64,000 bases of DNA from Mobiluncus porci (GTDB lineage Bacteria; Actinomycetota; Actinomycetes; Actinomycetales; Actinomycetaceae): positions 1 through 64,000 of the forward strand of contig NZ_VUMY01000006.1 of NCBI RefSeq assembly GCF_009695935.1, in the 5' to 3' direction. Under the pieces are notes generated by a model, which searched no databases, was not told the origin of the DNA, and was given only the letters and a program-made list of their open reading frames with translations. This document shows, piece after piece, positions 1 to 8,158 of the stretch (position 1 is its first letter; every line of letters begins with the position of its first letter). The translations under genes and the position numbers were made by a program.

Positions 1-816
1 GTATTGGGTGTTACTCGGGGCGGGTATTACGCTTGGCGCTCGCGCTCCCGGTCTGCCCGTGATTTGGCTGATCAGCAACTTTTAACACGGATTCGTCGTA
101 TCTATGATGATTCGAGGCAAACCTACGCGGCTCCACGCGTGTTGGCGATGCTTCGGCGCGAAGGCGTTCGCACGTCGAAGCGGCGGGTCACCAGGCTCAT
201 GCGCTTAGCGGGCATGCAGGGTGTTACCCGAGCCAAAAAATATCGAGCAAAAACGAGGAAACAGCTTGTGAGGCCGGATTATTCTCTGGATTTGGTGCGC
301 CGCGAGTTTCATGCCGAGGCTCCGAACCGATTGTGGTTTGCGGACATCACTTATGTGAAAACCTATCAGGGATGGTTGTTCCTGGCAGTAGTGTTCGATA
401 TTTACTCGCGTATGGTAGTCGGCTGGTCTATGGCTTCTAAAATGACTGCTGACCTGGTTGATAACGCGCTCAGGATGGCTATCGCCCGGAGGAACCCGCC
501 CAGCGGGCTGATACATCATTCAGATCATGGTTCCCAGTATTGTTCCCTGCTGCTCGGATCCACAATGAGACCACGCGGGATACGACCCTCAATGGGATCT
601 ATCGCATCCCCGTGGAATAACGCGGTAACCGAGTCCTTAATGTCGACCATCAAAATGGAATGCGTCCACCCGTTCATTTTCAAAACCAGAGAGGAGGCAA
701 AACTAGAAATCATCGACTACACCGAGCGGTTCTACAACCGAGTCAAAATCCACTCGAACCTGGGCGATCTAAGCCCGCTAGAATACGAACAACAACAATT
801 ACAAACTGTCAACTAA
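1..816 (+). CDS. IS3-family transposase OrfB, 5' end cut by window edge
   Basis: The C-terminal catalytic part of an IS3-family transposase (rve/DDE integrase core). The frame is open to base 1, so the N-terminus lies outside the window. An HTH_21-like region (around residues 30-90) precedes the DDE core: first Asp in LWFADITYVK, second in HHSDHGSQY, and the Glu in AVTESLMSTIK. The part around CSLLLGSTMRPRG is a poor match to relatives, but the frame is uninterrupted. It differs from the OrfB at 3201-4112, so the two elements are not copies of one IS. No matching inverted repeat can be defined because the left end is missing. Confidence 0.9.
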   Translation, partial: VLGVTRGGYYAWRSRSRSARDLADQQLLTRIRRIYDDSRQTYAAPRVLAMLRREGVRTSKRRVTRLMRLAGMQGVTRAKKYRAKTRKQLVRPDYSLDLVRREFHAEAPNRLWFADITYVKTYQGWLFLAVVFDIYSRMVVGWSMASKMTADLVDNALRMAIARRNPPSGLIHHSDHGSQYCSLLLGSTMRPRGIRPSMGSIASPWNNAVTESLMSTIKMECVHPFIFKTREEAKLEIIDYTERFYNRVKIHSNLGDLSPLEYEQQQLQTVN

Positions 817-1100
817 ACCGAGCCAATTCCAACCCGAGTCAGCATAGAAACAACTTCCTTACCCATAGCCGCAAGCGTAACTTTTCGCGCTCAAAAAATA
901 TGAGGTACAGGTCAAGCTACGCGCTCAATATACGTAAGGTACGCCGGTATCTTTTCATAACATGGATACACTGTTATCCTTGATTTGCATAAACAAATTT
1001 ATCTGTGTTGAACAATTTTTTGTCTTTCAAGTTTTCACCGCCTGACTTCCACAACCACAGACAAGTAGCCCAAACATTGAAACGATTGAAGAAATAACCC

Positions 1101-1388
1101 CTGCTCATCATTGACGAGTTAGGATACCTACCAATCGATGTAGACGCAGTGAGCCTTTTCTTCCAGCTCATCTCAGTCCGATACGAGCAAGGCTCGCTGA
1201 TAATCGCGCCCGACCTACAAATCAGCAAATGGAGCGATACCCTAGGCTCCACAACCATAGCCACAGCCATAATCGATCGAGTCGTCAACCATGCCTAAGT
1301 CTTGCAAACCAGTGGAAAATCCTACCGACTCTGCAACCACTACCAAACGAAACCAAATACAACAAAACTGCTAAAACTCAACAGCTAA
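1101..1388 (+). pseudogene. istB: Remnant of IS21-family ATPase IstB
   Basis: The frame starting at 1101 reads LLIIDELGYLPID (Walker B motif of IstB), then an LFFQLISVRYEQGS segment, the pattern of the C-terminal half of IstB, the helper ATPase of IS21-type transposition. A TAA at 1296-1298 interrupts it; beyond that the same frame continues with VLQTSGKSYRL, the usual IstB tail, and ends at TAA 1386-1388. The Walker A half and IstA are absent. It is therefore a truncated, nonsense-bearing fossil and cannot act. It marks an older insertion at this mobile-element hotspot. Confidence 0.75.
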
Positions 1389-1539
1389 AAACGTACCATT
1401 TTCAACTATCACCGACAGTTGTTGAGTTCTTGGTTTACCTGGTATGTTTACACTCATGTGACTGTGGATATTATGCAGATTTCCTATGTCAAGTGACCGG
1501 TAACGGAATATATAACAAATTATGAAGGAGGCTGAAGTA

Positions 1540-2784
1540 ATGCCTAAGGCTTTAGCGTTTAAAACTCTTTGGAGTGCGCATACTATTACCGTAGTTGGGA
1601 CAAACACAAGTTTGATAGTTATACCTTTACCGGCGATTGAAGTTGTAAACGCGAGCGTATTTCAAATGAGTATACTCGAGGCTACTGAGTCTCTAGCTGT
1701 CCTCTTTCTGGGGCTTTTTATAGGAATATTGGCCGATTTGTTGGGAGGGCATAAGTCAATACTTGTAGCAAATACTATAAGGGGGATTTCATTACTAAGT
1801 ATACCAATAGGGTATTTTTATTTCAGTCTTACATTTATTCAAGTATTTATTGTTGTCTTTTTGATTGGTTTAGGGACACTACTCTATGAAAGCGCAATCT
1901 CAAAATTAATTGTAACGGAGATTCCAGAAAACCAATGGACTCGAGTAAATGCTTACATGGAAGGAAGTTCCTCCGTTACGGAGGTGGCTGGTCCAGGGCT
2001 TGGGGGTCTGTTAGTGCAGTTTATAACCGCTCCACTTGCTGTTATTTTTGATTCACTCTGTTATTTTATTGGTGCTATTATTCTCATATTTCGCAATAAG
2101 AGTATTGTAGTAAAATCTACTGAGGCGAAAGTTAATCCCCCTGAGAATCTTCGGATGGAATATGGTACATTTCTAGTCGGTGTGAAACATATCTTTGAAC
2201 AAAAAGTATTGAAATCTATTACTTTATCTGCTGCCCATTTCAACATTTTTACCGCAATGTATTATGGAGTGTACACTTTTTTTCTTGTACATACACTAGA
2301 TTTTACGCCTTTAGTAGTTGGTTTATCGAGTGTTGCTGCAGGGTTAGGGGGAATTTTGGCGACGCTAACTGTAGAGCGGGCTACTAAAAGGTTTTCTACT
2401 GCTGTTCTGTTTATAGCGTCATTAACAATACCCGGAATCGTTTCCTTACTGGTACCTTTTTCGGGAACAATTAACGAAATCAGCATTGTATTTGCCTTAG
2501 TTGCTTTTTCTCAGTTCGCGTGGTCATACTCAATTGTAATCAACTTAGTCATGAGCGAGACAATTAAGCAAACATTAACGAATTCTGAAATGATTGGTAA
2601 AGTATCATCATCTATACGTTGGATAACACTTGGATTTGAGCCTATTGGAGCGATTATTGGAGGAATTCTTGCAACGTGGTTAGGAACATCTTTTGTACTG
2701 TACGCAAGCTCGATTGGTCTAATCACATCAATAGTTTGGCTCATTCCCAAAAATGGAATTCGTTCATTTGATATGAGAATGTGA
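1540..2784 (+). CDS. MFS efflux transporter (MFS_3 / Mef-EntS-like), probably imported
   Basis: A 414-residue major facilitator protein with about twelve hydrophobic segments. The NAYMEGSSSVTEVAGPGLGGLL stretch in the middle is typical of the MFS_3 family, which includes macrolide (Mef) and enterobactin (EntS) exporters. I place the start at 1540 rather than 1522 because AAGGAGG (1525-1531) sits 8 bases upstream. Base composition is clearly more AT-rich than the surrounding genes, with many AT-ending codons, and the gene lies between an IstB fossil and an IS3 element, so transfer from a low-GC donor is likely. Substrate cannot be told from sequence; drug export is an inference from family. 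Confidence 0.8.
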   Translation: MPKALAFKTLWSAHTITVVGTNTSLIVIPLPAIEVVNASVFQMSILEATESLAVLFLGLFIGILADLLGGHKSILVANTIRGISLLSIPIGYFYFSLTFIQVFIVVFLIGLGTLLYESAISKLIVTEIPENQWTRVNAYMEGSSSVTEVAGPGLGGLLVQFITAPLAVIFDSLCYFIGAIILIFRNKSIVVKSTEAKVNPPENLRMEYGTFLVGVKHIFEQKVLKSITLSAAHFNIFTAMYYGVYTFFLVHTLDFTPLVVGLSSVAAGLGGILATLTVERATKRFSTAVLFIASLTIPGIVSLLVPFSGTINEISIVFALVAFSQFAWSYSIVINLVMSETIKQTLTNSEMIGKVSSSIRWITLGFEPIGAIIGGILATWLGTSFVLYASSIGLITSIVWLIPKNGIRSFDMRM

Positions 2785-2840
2785 TTTGTCGTTCCTGCAT
2801 CTAGGCATTGATAACACATCGCTTACTAAAAAAGTTGTTA

Positions 2841-2863
2841 TGAAGTGCCACGGGTTTTGTTCC
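2841..2863 (+). repeat. Left terminal inverted repeat of the IS3 element
   Basis: Begins TGAAGTGCCACGGG and continues TTTTGTTCC. It pairs with 4118-4140 with a few mismatches (GCCAC versus the right-end GTACT region). Confidence 0.85.
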
Positions 2864-2886
2864 TAGTTTTTTGAGAGGATTGGAAC

Positions 2887-3204
2887 ATGCCTAGAAGGTA
2901 TTCACAGGAGTTTAAGGATCGCGCGGTGCGGATGGTCGTGGATCGTTTGGCTGATGATCCCTCCTGCACGCAATGGCGTGCGGTAAACGAGATCGCTCCA
3001 CGGCTGGGGATAGCAGTAGAGTCTTTGCGCCGCTGGCATGAACAGTCGTTGATCGACACTGGCCAACGGCCCGGGCTGACGCGTGAGGAGCATGAGGAGA
3101 TCAAGCGCCTCAAACGCGAAAACGCTTAACTGCGGCGGGCGAATGAGATTTTGAAAACTGCTTCGGTTTTTTTCGCAGCGGAGCTCGACCGACCGGCCCG
3201 ATGA
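2887..3204 (+). pseudogene. IS3-family OrfA with premature stop
   Basis: OrfA is the HTH_Tnp_1 DNA-binding protein of IS3 elements: MPRRYSQEFKDRAVRMVV is followed by a helix-turn-helix and a leucine-zipper-like tail. The frame stops at TAA 3127-3129 in the context ENA-stop-LRRANEILK, where family members have Glu (GAA), so a single G-to-T change explains it. After the stop the frame continues with the conserved LRRANEILKTASVFFAAELDRP to a natural TGA at 3202-3204. With the stop in place the -1 frameshift that makes the OrfAB transposase cannot be reached, so this copy is probably immobile by itself. Confidence 0.8.
3168..3174 (+). other. Programmed -1 frameshift site of the IS (slippery heptamer)
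   Basis: The heptamer T TTT TTC is read by orfA as codons TTT (3169-3171) and TTC (3172-3174) after the T at 3168, the X-XXY-YYZ phase needed for -1 slippage. After slippage there is no stop before the ATG at 3201, so orfA and orfB would fuse. The upstream nonsense codon at 3127 means ribosomes normally do not reach it in this copy. Confidence 0.65.
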
Positions 3205-4112
3205 TGATCGCTTATATTGACGAATATAGGGATCGTTTCGGGGTTGAGCCGATATGCCGGGTATTGGGTGCGAGCCTGGAAGGAGGGTTTATCACCTCTC
3301 GCGGGTATCGTGCAGCGAAGAGCAGGCTAGTAAGCGCGAGAAGTATTCGTGACCAGATTCTCACTGAAGAACTACGGTTGATTCACGAAAAGAATTTTGG
3401 CGTCTATGGTGTGCGGAAAATGTGGCATGCAGTCAGGCGGGCTGGCTGGGGTGTTGGCCGTGACCAGGTGGCTCGGCTCATGAGGATCGCTGGAATTGAG
3501 GGCGTTCGCCGGGGACGCATCCCAGTGACGACCAGGCCTGCCCCCGAGCCGGATTCTCGCCCGGATTTGGTGAATCGGCAGTTCAAGGCGAGTAGGCCGA
3601 ACGAGTTGTGGGTTGCTGATATTACGTATGTGCGAACCTTGTCCGGCTTCGTGTATACGGCGTTCGTCACTGACGTTTACAGCCGCAAGATTGTGGGTTG
3701 GGCGACCCGCTCGTCGACGAAAACTGAGGCGCTACCGTTAGAGGCGCTCGAACAAGCGGTGATGAGTGCCACGAATCAGCTTGACCAGCTCATACATCAT
3801 TCTGATCATGGTTCCCAGTACACGAGCATCGCGTATAACGAGACGCTCACTGATTATGGGATTAAGCCCTCTACCGGGAGCGTGGGTGATTCCTACGATA
3901 ACGCTCTCGCCGAGGCCGTTAACGGCTTGTATAAGACCGAGCTGATTTATTCCCAGCCCTGGGCGTCACTGACCGAGGTCGAGTTCGCTACATTGAACTG
4001 GGTGTACAGGTGGAACAACGAGCGCCTCCACGAATCACTAGGCTACTGCACGCCAGCCGAGATCATCAATATGTATAATCAGACCCGGGTCAGCGAACTG
4101 ACCCCCGTATAA
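3201..4112 (+). CDS. IS3-family transposase OrfB
   Basis: A 303-residue transposase catalytic subunit. Motifs in order: HTH_21-like region (FGVYGVRKMWHAVRR), first Asp in ELWVADITYVR, second Asp in HHSDHGSQY, and the Glu in DNALAEAVNGLYKTEL. Full length and intact. The start ATG overlaps the end of the orfA frame by 4 bases. In the family the active enzyme is the OrfAB fusion; OrfB alone usually lacks the DNA-binding part, so the orfA nonsense mutation probably cripples this element. Confidence 0.93.
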   Translation: MMIAYIDEYRDRFGVEPICRVLGASLEGGFITSRGYRAAKSRLVSARSIRDQILTEELRLIHEKNFGVYGVRKMWHAVRRAGWGVGRDQVARLMRIAGIEGVRRGRIPVTTRPAPEPDSRPDLVNRQFKASRPNELWVADITYVRTLSGFVYTAFVTDVYSRKIVGWATRSSTKTEALPLEALEQAVMSATNQLDQLIHHSDHGSQYTSIAYNETLTDYGIKPSTGSVGDSYDNALAEAVNGLYKTELIYSQPWASLTEVEFATLNWVYRWNNERLHESLGYCTPAEIINMYNQTRVSELTPV

Positions 4113-4117
4113 GAAAC

Positions 4118-4140
4118 GGAACAAAACCCAGTACGCTTCA
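4118..4140 (+). repeat. Right terminal inverted repeat of the IS3 element
   Basis: Ends ACCCAGTACGCTTCA; its reverse complement begins TGAAGCGTACTGGG and shares GGGTTTTGTTCC with the left repeat. Confidence 0.85.
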
Positions 4141-4167
4141 CTTTCGGAAATTGAGATAGAAAATCTC

Positions 4168-4196
4168 TTGATGTGGTGATTTTCCGATGTTAATAT
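4168..4196 (+). promoter_or_regulatory. Promoter of a possible leaderless gene
   Basis: TTGATG (4168-4173), a 17-base spacer and TAATAT (4191-4196) fit a primary-sigma promoter. The expected transcription start falls at the A of the ATG at 4203, six bases beyond the -10 box. Confidence 0.55.
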
Positions 4197-4202
4197 GCGG
4201 TT

Positions 4203-4373
4203 ATGAGAACGAATTTGGGGATTGGCGGCGTGACTTCTCCAAGGATTGCCGGGAAAGGCGCTGAGGCTAAGGCGGAACCGCGCACTTTCGATGACGGGTT
4301 CCCGATGCTCGGCTTTGTTCCAGGTCACGTGCTCACCTCGGAAACGGTTGCTGAAGCATTGGACGAGCAGTGA
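4203..4373 (+). CDS. Small hypothetical protein, 56 aa, probably leaderless
   Basis: Encodes MRTNLGIGGVTSPRIAGKG and ends TSETVAEALDEQ; acidic C-terminus, no membrane segment and no domain I recognise. There is no ribosome binding site, but a good promoter places transcription start on the ATG, which argues that it is a real gene. It lies directly after the IS right end and 113 bases before the hydrolase at 4487. It could be a truncated relic whose 3' part was lost, or a small regulator; function unknown. Confidence 0.4.
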   Translation: MRTNLGIGGVTSPRIAGKGAEAKAEPRTFDDGFPMLGFVPGHVLTSETVAEALDEQ

Positions 4374-4486
4374 AGCTTTCGGGACTGCTGAAGATTTAGT
4401 TGACTTTTTGTCGCCGCAAACGACCTGTGTTCTTTGAAATCCCGAGAAATGGTATGAATGAATCAGGCGTAGGCGGAAAGGGCGCG

Positions 4487-5320
4487 ATGATTGAAAAAAC
4501 TTACGAGACTCCACGGGGAACCATCCACTATTGGGTCGGCGGCGAGGTGAGTCACCCGGCTCCGCGATTGGTATTCCTCCCAGGCTTGACCGCCGACCAC
4601 CGACTGTTCAACGCTCAGCTCGCGCACTTCGCTAGCCGATACCCCACGCTGGTTTGGGACGCGCCGGGACACGCGGCCTCGAGGCCCTTCGACCTCACGT
4701 TTTCTCTTGCCGATAAGGCACGTTGGCTGCACGAAATCTTGGTTCAGGAAGGCTTCGACCGTCCGGTTTTGGTTGGTCAGTCTATGGGTGGTTACGTGGC
4801 GCAGTCCTATCTGCAACAGTTCCCCGGGTCGATTGCCGGATTAGTGTCGATTGACTCCGCCCCGCTTGGTCGCGCCTACACCACGGCGGCGGAACTGTGG
4901 TTGCTAAAACGCATGGAGCCGATTTATCGCCTTTACCCGTGGAAACTCCTATTACGCCACGGCTCAAACGGCGTTGCCACCACCGCCTCGGGGCGTGCTC
5001 TAATGCGCGAGATGATGCTCACTTACGACCCCGACCCGGCAGGTTACGCTAGATTGGCGGGCCACGGCTATCGCATCCTTGCCGAGGCGATGGAGGCGGA
5101 CTTGCCCTACCGAATTGACTGCCCCGCACTGCTGATCTGTGGGGAAAAGGACCACGCGGGCTCCACCAGGCGATACAACAGGGCGTGGCAAGCGAAAACC
5201 GGCATCCCTCTGAAATGGGTCAAAGATGCCGGTCACAATGCCAACACTGACCAGCCCGAGGTGGTGAACCGACTAATCGATGAGTTTATCGAAACCCTCC
5301 GACACCATCCGGGCGAGTGA
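4487..5320 (+). CDS. Alpha/beta hydrolase
   Basis: A 277-residue cytoplasmic alpha/beta-hydrolase-fold enzyme. The oxyanion-hole region is FLPGLTADHRLF, the nucleophile elbow is GQSMGG with Ser at about residue 99, and the catalytic His is in DAGHNANTDQPE (about residue 250). The start at 4487 is chosen because GGAAAGG lies 5 bases upstream and homology-like sequence begins there (MIEKTYETPRGTIHYW). Substrate is unknown; family members include esterases, lactonases and haloperoxidase-like enzymes. It converges with the AAA ATPase gene on the other strand. Confidence 0.85.
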   Translation: MIEKTYETPRGTIHYWVGGEVSHPAPRLVFLPGLTADHRLFNAQLAHFASRYPTLVWDAPGHAASRPFDLTFSLADKARWLHEILVQEGFDRPVLVGQSMGGYVAQSYLQQFPGSIAGLVSIDSAPLGRAYTTAAELWLLKRMEPIYRLYPWKLLLRHGSNGVATTASGRALMREMMLTYDPDPAGYARLAGHGYRILAEAMEADLPYRIDCPALLICGEKDHAGSTRRYNRAWQAKTGIPLKWVKDAGHNANTDQPEVVNRLIDEFIETLRHHPGE

Positions 5321-5446
5321 CGATAACGAGATCGAAGCGGCCCGGTTTCCTTTGGGTCAACTCCTTGTCCGTGGCCACGCCTTCACCAACCAAGAACCGT
5401 GCAAACTCGGCCAGTTCGGCGGAGGTACCTTCATTGCTCGCTCTGT

Positions 5447-6778
5447 TCAGACAGTTTTGTCATACTCCAGCAAGCTTGCGCAGTAAATCGGAGCGTAAAG
5501 GATTTTGCCGTTTTCCTCAAGATTTACTTTGGGGCTGTCAACAAAAACGAAAGCCCTGTCTATGGTGTATTCGGGCACGTCAAGAGCGTTATTGAGGGCG
5601 GTGTGGGAGCGGAAACGGGAACCGGATTTTACTTCCAAGGCGGCAACCTCTCCGCCATTGTTTTCGACCACGAAGTCAAGCTCCCCGATTTTCTTGCTCG
5701 TGAAATAGCGCAAAGCAAAACCGTGAGCGGCAAGTTGGGTGGCAACCGCGTTTTCAGTGATTCCGCCAAGATTGATATCGCTCGAACCGTCCAAAAGTCC
5801 GAGCAAGGCGGGTTTAGGAAAACTGCTTGTCAACAGCCCCACGTCGGAGGCGAACAGCTTGAAAACATTGCGTTGCTGGGAGGCCAGCAGAGGGCGTACC
5901 GGTGCATCCACGTTATAGGTCGGCAAAGCCACCCCCGCGCCTGCCAGCCACAAGAAATGCTGTTGAACCTGGGAATATCGTTTCACGTCGCGGATGTCGC
6001 TCAGCTTGAAACGACGGTTGGGCATCTGAAGCTCAGAGGGTATCAGGTCGAAAATGTCGGTGAGAATGAGACGTAGTTCGCGTGGGGCGTATTTCGTGAT
6101 GTCTTGACGGTAATAATCGCGGATGTCCGTTTGAATTTCCCTTACCCGGTCAACATCGCCATGCACCGCGTAATCGGCAACAGCCTGGGGCATTCCCCCC
6201 ACGATTAAATAGCGATGCCACAAGTCGAGAAGACGTTTATGGAGGAAATCAGGGACGGGGGTACTTGCCGTGAAAGAGGTGCGGAGTTCGGTGAAAGCCT
6301 GGTTGGTCAGTCCCATCGCCCAGCAGAACTCTTCGAAGTCGAGTCCGAACATCTGAAGGTTAGTCGCGTATCCTACTGGCAGCGAGGAAACCGCCTCCAA
6401 TCGCACTTCAAGCAACGAACCTGACAAAATATAGCGGAAATTGTGTTTCTGAACCAAGGCTTTAACAAACGTCAAAATCTCCGGGACTTCCTGGACTTCA
6501 TCAATGATGATGACAGTGTCGCCTGGGGTGAGGGGAACATCGGTGGCGATGGAAATTCGCAAAGAGAGGTCATCTGCGCTGGTAGCGGCGGCAAAAGCCT
6601 CGAGGGTGGCTCTGTCGGTCGCCAAATCGAAGTAAGCAACGTTTTTAAAGTGCTTCGCGGCGAAGTTTCGAACCAGGTAGGTTTTGCCGACTTGGCGCGC
6701 TCCGGTAACAACCAGGGCTCTATCGGTTCCAGATTCCAGCCATCTCTGCAGTTCAGACTCCACTTTACGCCTTATCAT
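5447..6778 (-). CDS. AAA_14 ATPase with C-terminal DUF4143 (nuclease-fold) domain
   Basis: A 443-residue protein of the widespread orphan AAA_14/DUF4143 family. Walker A is GARQVGKT (residues 26-33), Walker B VIIIDE (89-94). The C-terminal DUF4143 domain has the ELD (366-368) ... EVK (382-384) pattern of the PD-(D/E)XK fold. Biological role is not established for the family; defence, stress or DNA processing have been proposed. A short GGAG lies just before the ATG. The promoter carries four evenly spaced repeats (6793-6907), so expression is probably controlled by a dedicated DNA-binding protein. Confidence 0.88.
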   Translation of the reverse strand: MIRRKVESELQRWLESGTDRALVVTGARQVGKTYLVRNFAAKHFKNVAYFDLATDRATLEAFAAATSADDLSLRISIATDVPLTPGDTVIIIDEVQEVPEILTFVKALVQKHNFRYILSGSLLEVRLEAVSSLPVGYATNLQMFGLDFEEFCWAMGLTNQAFTELRTSFTASTPVPDFLHKRLLDLWHRYLIVGGMPQAVADYAVHGDVDRVREIQTDIRDYYRQDITKYAPRELRLILTDIFDLIPSELQMPNRRFKLSDIRDVKRYSQVQQHFLWLAGAGVALPTYNVDAPVRPLLASQQRNVFKLFASDVGLLTSSFPKPALLGLLDGSSDINLGGITENAVATQLAAHGFALRYFTSKKIGELDFVVENNGGEVAALEVKSGSRFRSHTALNNALDVPEYTIDRAFVFVDSPKVNLEENGKILYAPIYCASLLEYDKTV

Positions 6779-6792
6779 ACTCCATCGCTTTA

Positions 6793-6907
6793 CACTAGTC
6801 TGATTCTGTAACTCTTATTATATTGCACTTGTCTGATTTTAGTAACCCCTAAATCTTGCACTTGTCCAATTTTGAAACCGGCGAAAATTGACACTCGTCT
6901 GATTCTG
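6793..6907. repeat. Four 16-bp direct repeats at exact 33-bp period, operator-like
   Basis: On the + strand: CACTAGTCTGATTCTG at 6793, CACTTGTCTGATTTTA at 6826, CACTTGTCCAATTTTG at 6859 and CACTCGTCTGATTCTG at 6892. Start-to-start distance is 33 bp each time, about three helical turns, so all lie on one face of the DNA. One copy lies in the spacer of the promoter of the AAA gene and one in its leader. Confidence 0.85.
6817..6845 (-). promoter_or_regulatory. Promoter of the AAA_14 gene
   Basis: On the minus strand a perfect TATAAT (6822-6817) lies 17 bases after a weak TTACTA (6845-6840). The 16-bp repeat at 6826-6841 occupies the spacer, so a protein bound there would block RNA polymerase. 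Confidence 0.6.
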
Positions 6908-6997
6908 GCAAGTCTTTCGAATCGGAGGCTGGTTTTCTTTACCTTGTCATCGCACCTTGTGCGCCGGGTTGACGCTGGCCTCCGCCTGGTTTTCGCG

Positions 6998-8158
6998 CTA
7001 GTCTTCGGCTATCTCTACCTTGATTGCTTGCGAGGCGCTAATCGCACGGTCTTGTGCTATCGAGGCTGTTTCGCCGATTGCGGCCACGTTTCCAATGCGG
7101 GATTTATAGGTTCCGAGCTCCGAAATAATATCGCCTTGTCCGCGGGAAGGGAACCATTGCGGGCTACCTGGGAAGCGCGCCAAAGTGTCGATTCCGCGGA
7201 TGTTCCTGATTGTTCCGGTTCGGTCTGCGTAGATGCTTACGTGCGAAAACCCGCCCTGATTCTCCCGGCTAGTCTCAGAGCAAGGAGCTACCCCTAGGGC
7301 CTGATTAACCGCCATCGCGTAAGGATTAAAGTTCGTTGTGCGAAGAATCCCCGGAGTAATCATGGCTCCGGCCATTCGCGCATTGATCTCAACCAACCTG
7401 AAGCCCTCGGTTGTCTCGATGAACTCCACATGCGCCTGTCCTAGGGTGTAGTCCAACGCCCGGAGCAGCCCAAAGACCCAGTCCTTGACGCTCCGCTCCC
7501 AGTTCGAATTTGGAACCCATGGGAAAGATTTCACCTTCTCGGTGAAGAAAGGGGGTTCGGAGAGGATGCGGTTGGTGACGCCGAAGAAGATTTCCCGCTC
7601 CGTATCTCTCCACACCTCAGCCGAGTAGGCTGGACCGAAATAGAAATCCTGAACCACGAACTCAGGGCCACTATGTCCGGAATTGAGAACCACCTCAGAG
7701 ATAGCCGCTTCTGATTCGACGAGGTGAACCCCAATTTTCCCGGTACCACTCCGAAGCTTCATAATCTTGGGCCCCGACTGCGAGGCCTCCGAGGGACGCG
7801 CAAATCCTCGGGCGATGAGTTCGTTTTCCACAGCCTGTTTGTCCCGAAAAAACTCCAACTTCGCGGTATCCCCAAATTGGTGAAAACCGAACCTGTCACG
7901 CAGCTTCGAAGCAATCACACCCCAAGTGTCGGTGACACTGAAAACTTGCGCTATCGATGACAGATTATCCCTCACATAGTTCTCGAGCTCGGTGTCATCG
8001 CGAGTGGGAAATTCAACCACCTCAGCAAAAGTTTCCCCATAGTACCGTGCATCCTCCGCCAGAACGCGCAGGCTATACCCTTGTTCCCTGGCCGCCAAAG
8101 CCATTTCATCCAACTCTGACATTGCTTCAATGGCAAGCAAAATATTTGCTCCGGTCAT
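6998..8158 (-). CDS. ATP-grasp domain protein (carboxylate-amine ligase type)
   Basis: A 386-residue protein with an N-terminal pre-ATP-grasp domain (LLAIEAMSELDEMALAAREQ) and a C-terminal ATP-grasp fold containing the metal-binding motif FRLVEINARMAG. Its closest kind are the ligases that join amino acids or other carboxylates to amines with ATP, as in dipeptide or carnosine synthases. AGGAG lies before the ATG. It stands near, but not in an obvious operon with, the NAD(P)-binding protein at 8283 and the decarboxylase remnant. Substrates cannot be deduced. Confidence 0.8.
   Translation of the reverse strand: MTGANILLAIEAMSELDEMALAAREQGYSLRVLAEDARYYGETFAEVVEFPTRDDTELENYVRDNLSSIAQVFSVTDTWGVIASKLRDRFGFHQFGDTAKLEFFRDKQAVENELIARGFARPSEASQSGPKIMKLRSGTGKIGVHLVESEAAISEVVLNSGHSGPEFVVQDFYFGPAYSAEVWRDTEREIFFGVTNRILSEPPFFTEKVKSFPWVPNSNWERSVKDWVFGLLRALDYTLGQAHVEFIETTEGFRLVEINARMAGAMITPGILRTTNFNPYAMAVNQALGVAPCSETSRENQGGFSHVSIYADRTGTIRNIRGIDTLARFPGSPQWFPSRGQGDIISELGTYKSRIGNVAAIGETASIAQDRAISASQAIKVEIAED

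Larger units (their letters stand above)
2841..4140 (+). mobile_element. IS3-family insertion sequence, complete, 1300 bp
   Basis: Bounded by 23-bp imperfect inverted repeats starting TGAAG (2841-2863) and ending CTTCA (4118-4140), both sharing the core GGGTTTTGTTCC. Inside are orfA (2887-3204) and orfB (3201-4112) in the usual overlapping arrangement. A U UUU UUC slippery heptamer at 3168-3174 lies in the overlap zone in the correct phase for -1 frameshifting into the orfB frame. No target duplication is visible: the bases before 2841 (GTTA) do not match those after 4140 (CTTT), suggesting a rearrangement after insertion. Confidence 0.88.

Noticed and set aside
817-1100. Possible reading frames between the first IS orfB and the istB remnant
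   Set aside because: No ribosome sites, no recognisable motifs; frames are short and overlap the IS edge. Probably IS end plus scar DNA.
1-4140. Composite transposon formed by the two IS3 elements
   Set aside because: The two OrfB proteins belong to different IS3 groups and the visible ends do not match, so they cannot act as paired ends.
5321-5446. Minus-strand frame reading like NEGTSAELAEFARFLVGEG
   Set aside because: Looks protein-like but has no start, no family I recognise and is short; may be a 3' relic or chance from codon bias.
5399-6076. Long + strand open frame of 225 codons
   Set aside because: Antisense of the AAA_14 gene, which has all family motifs; the + frame has none.
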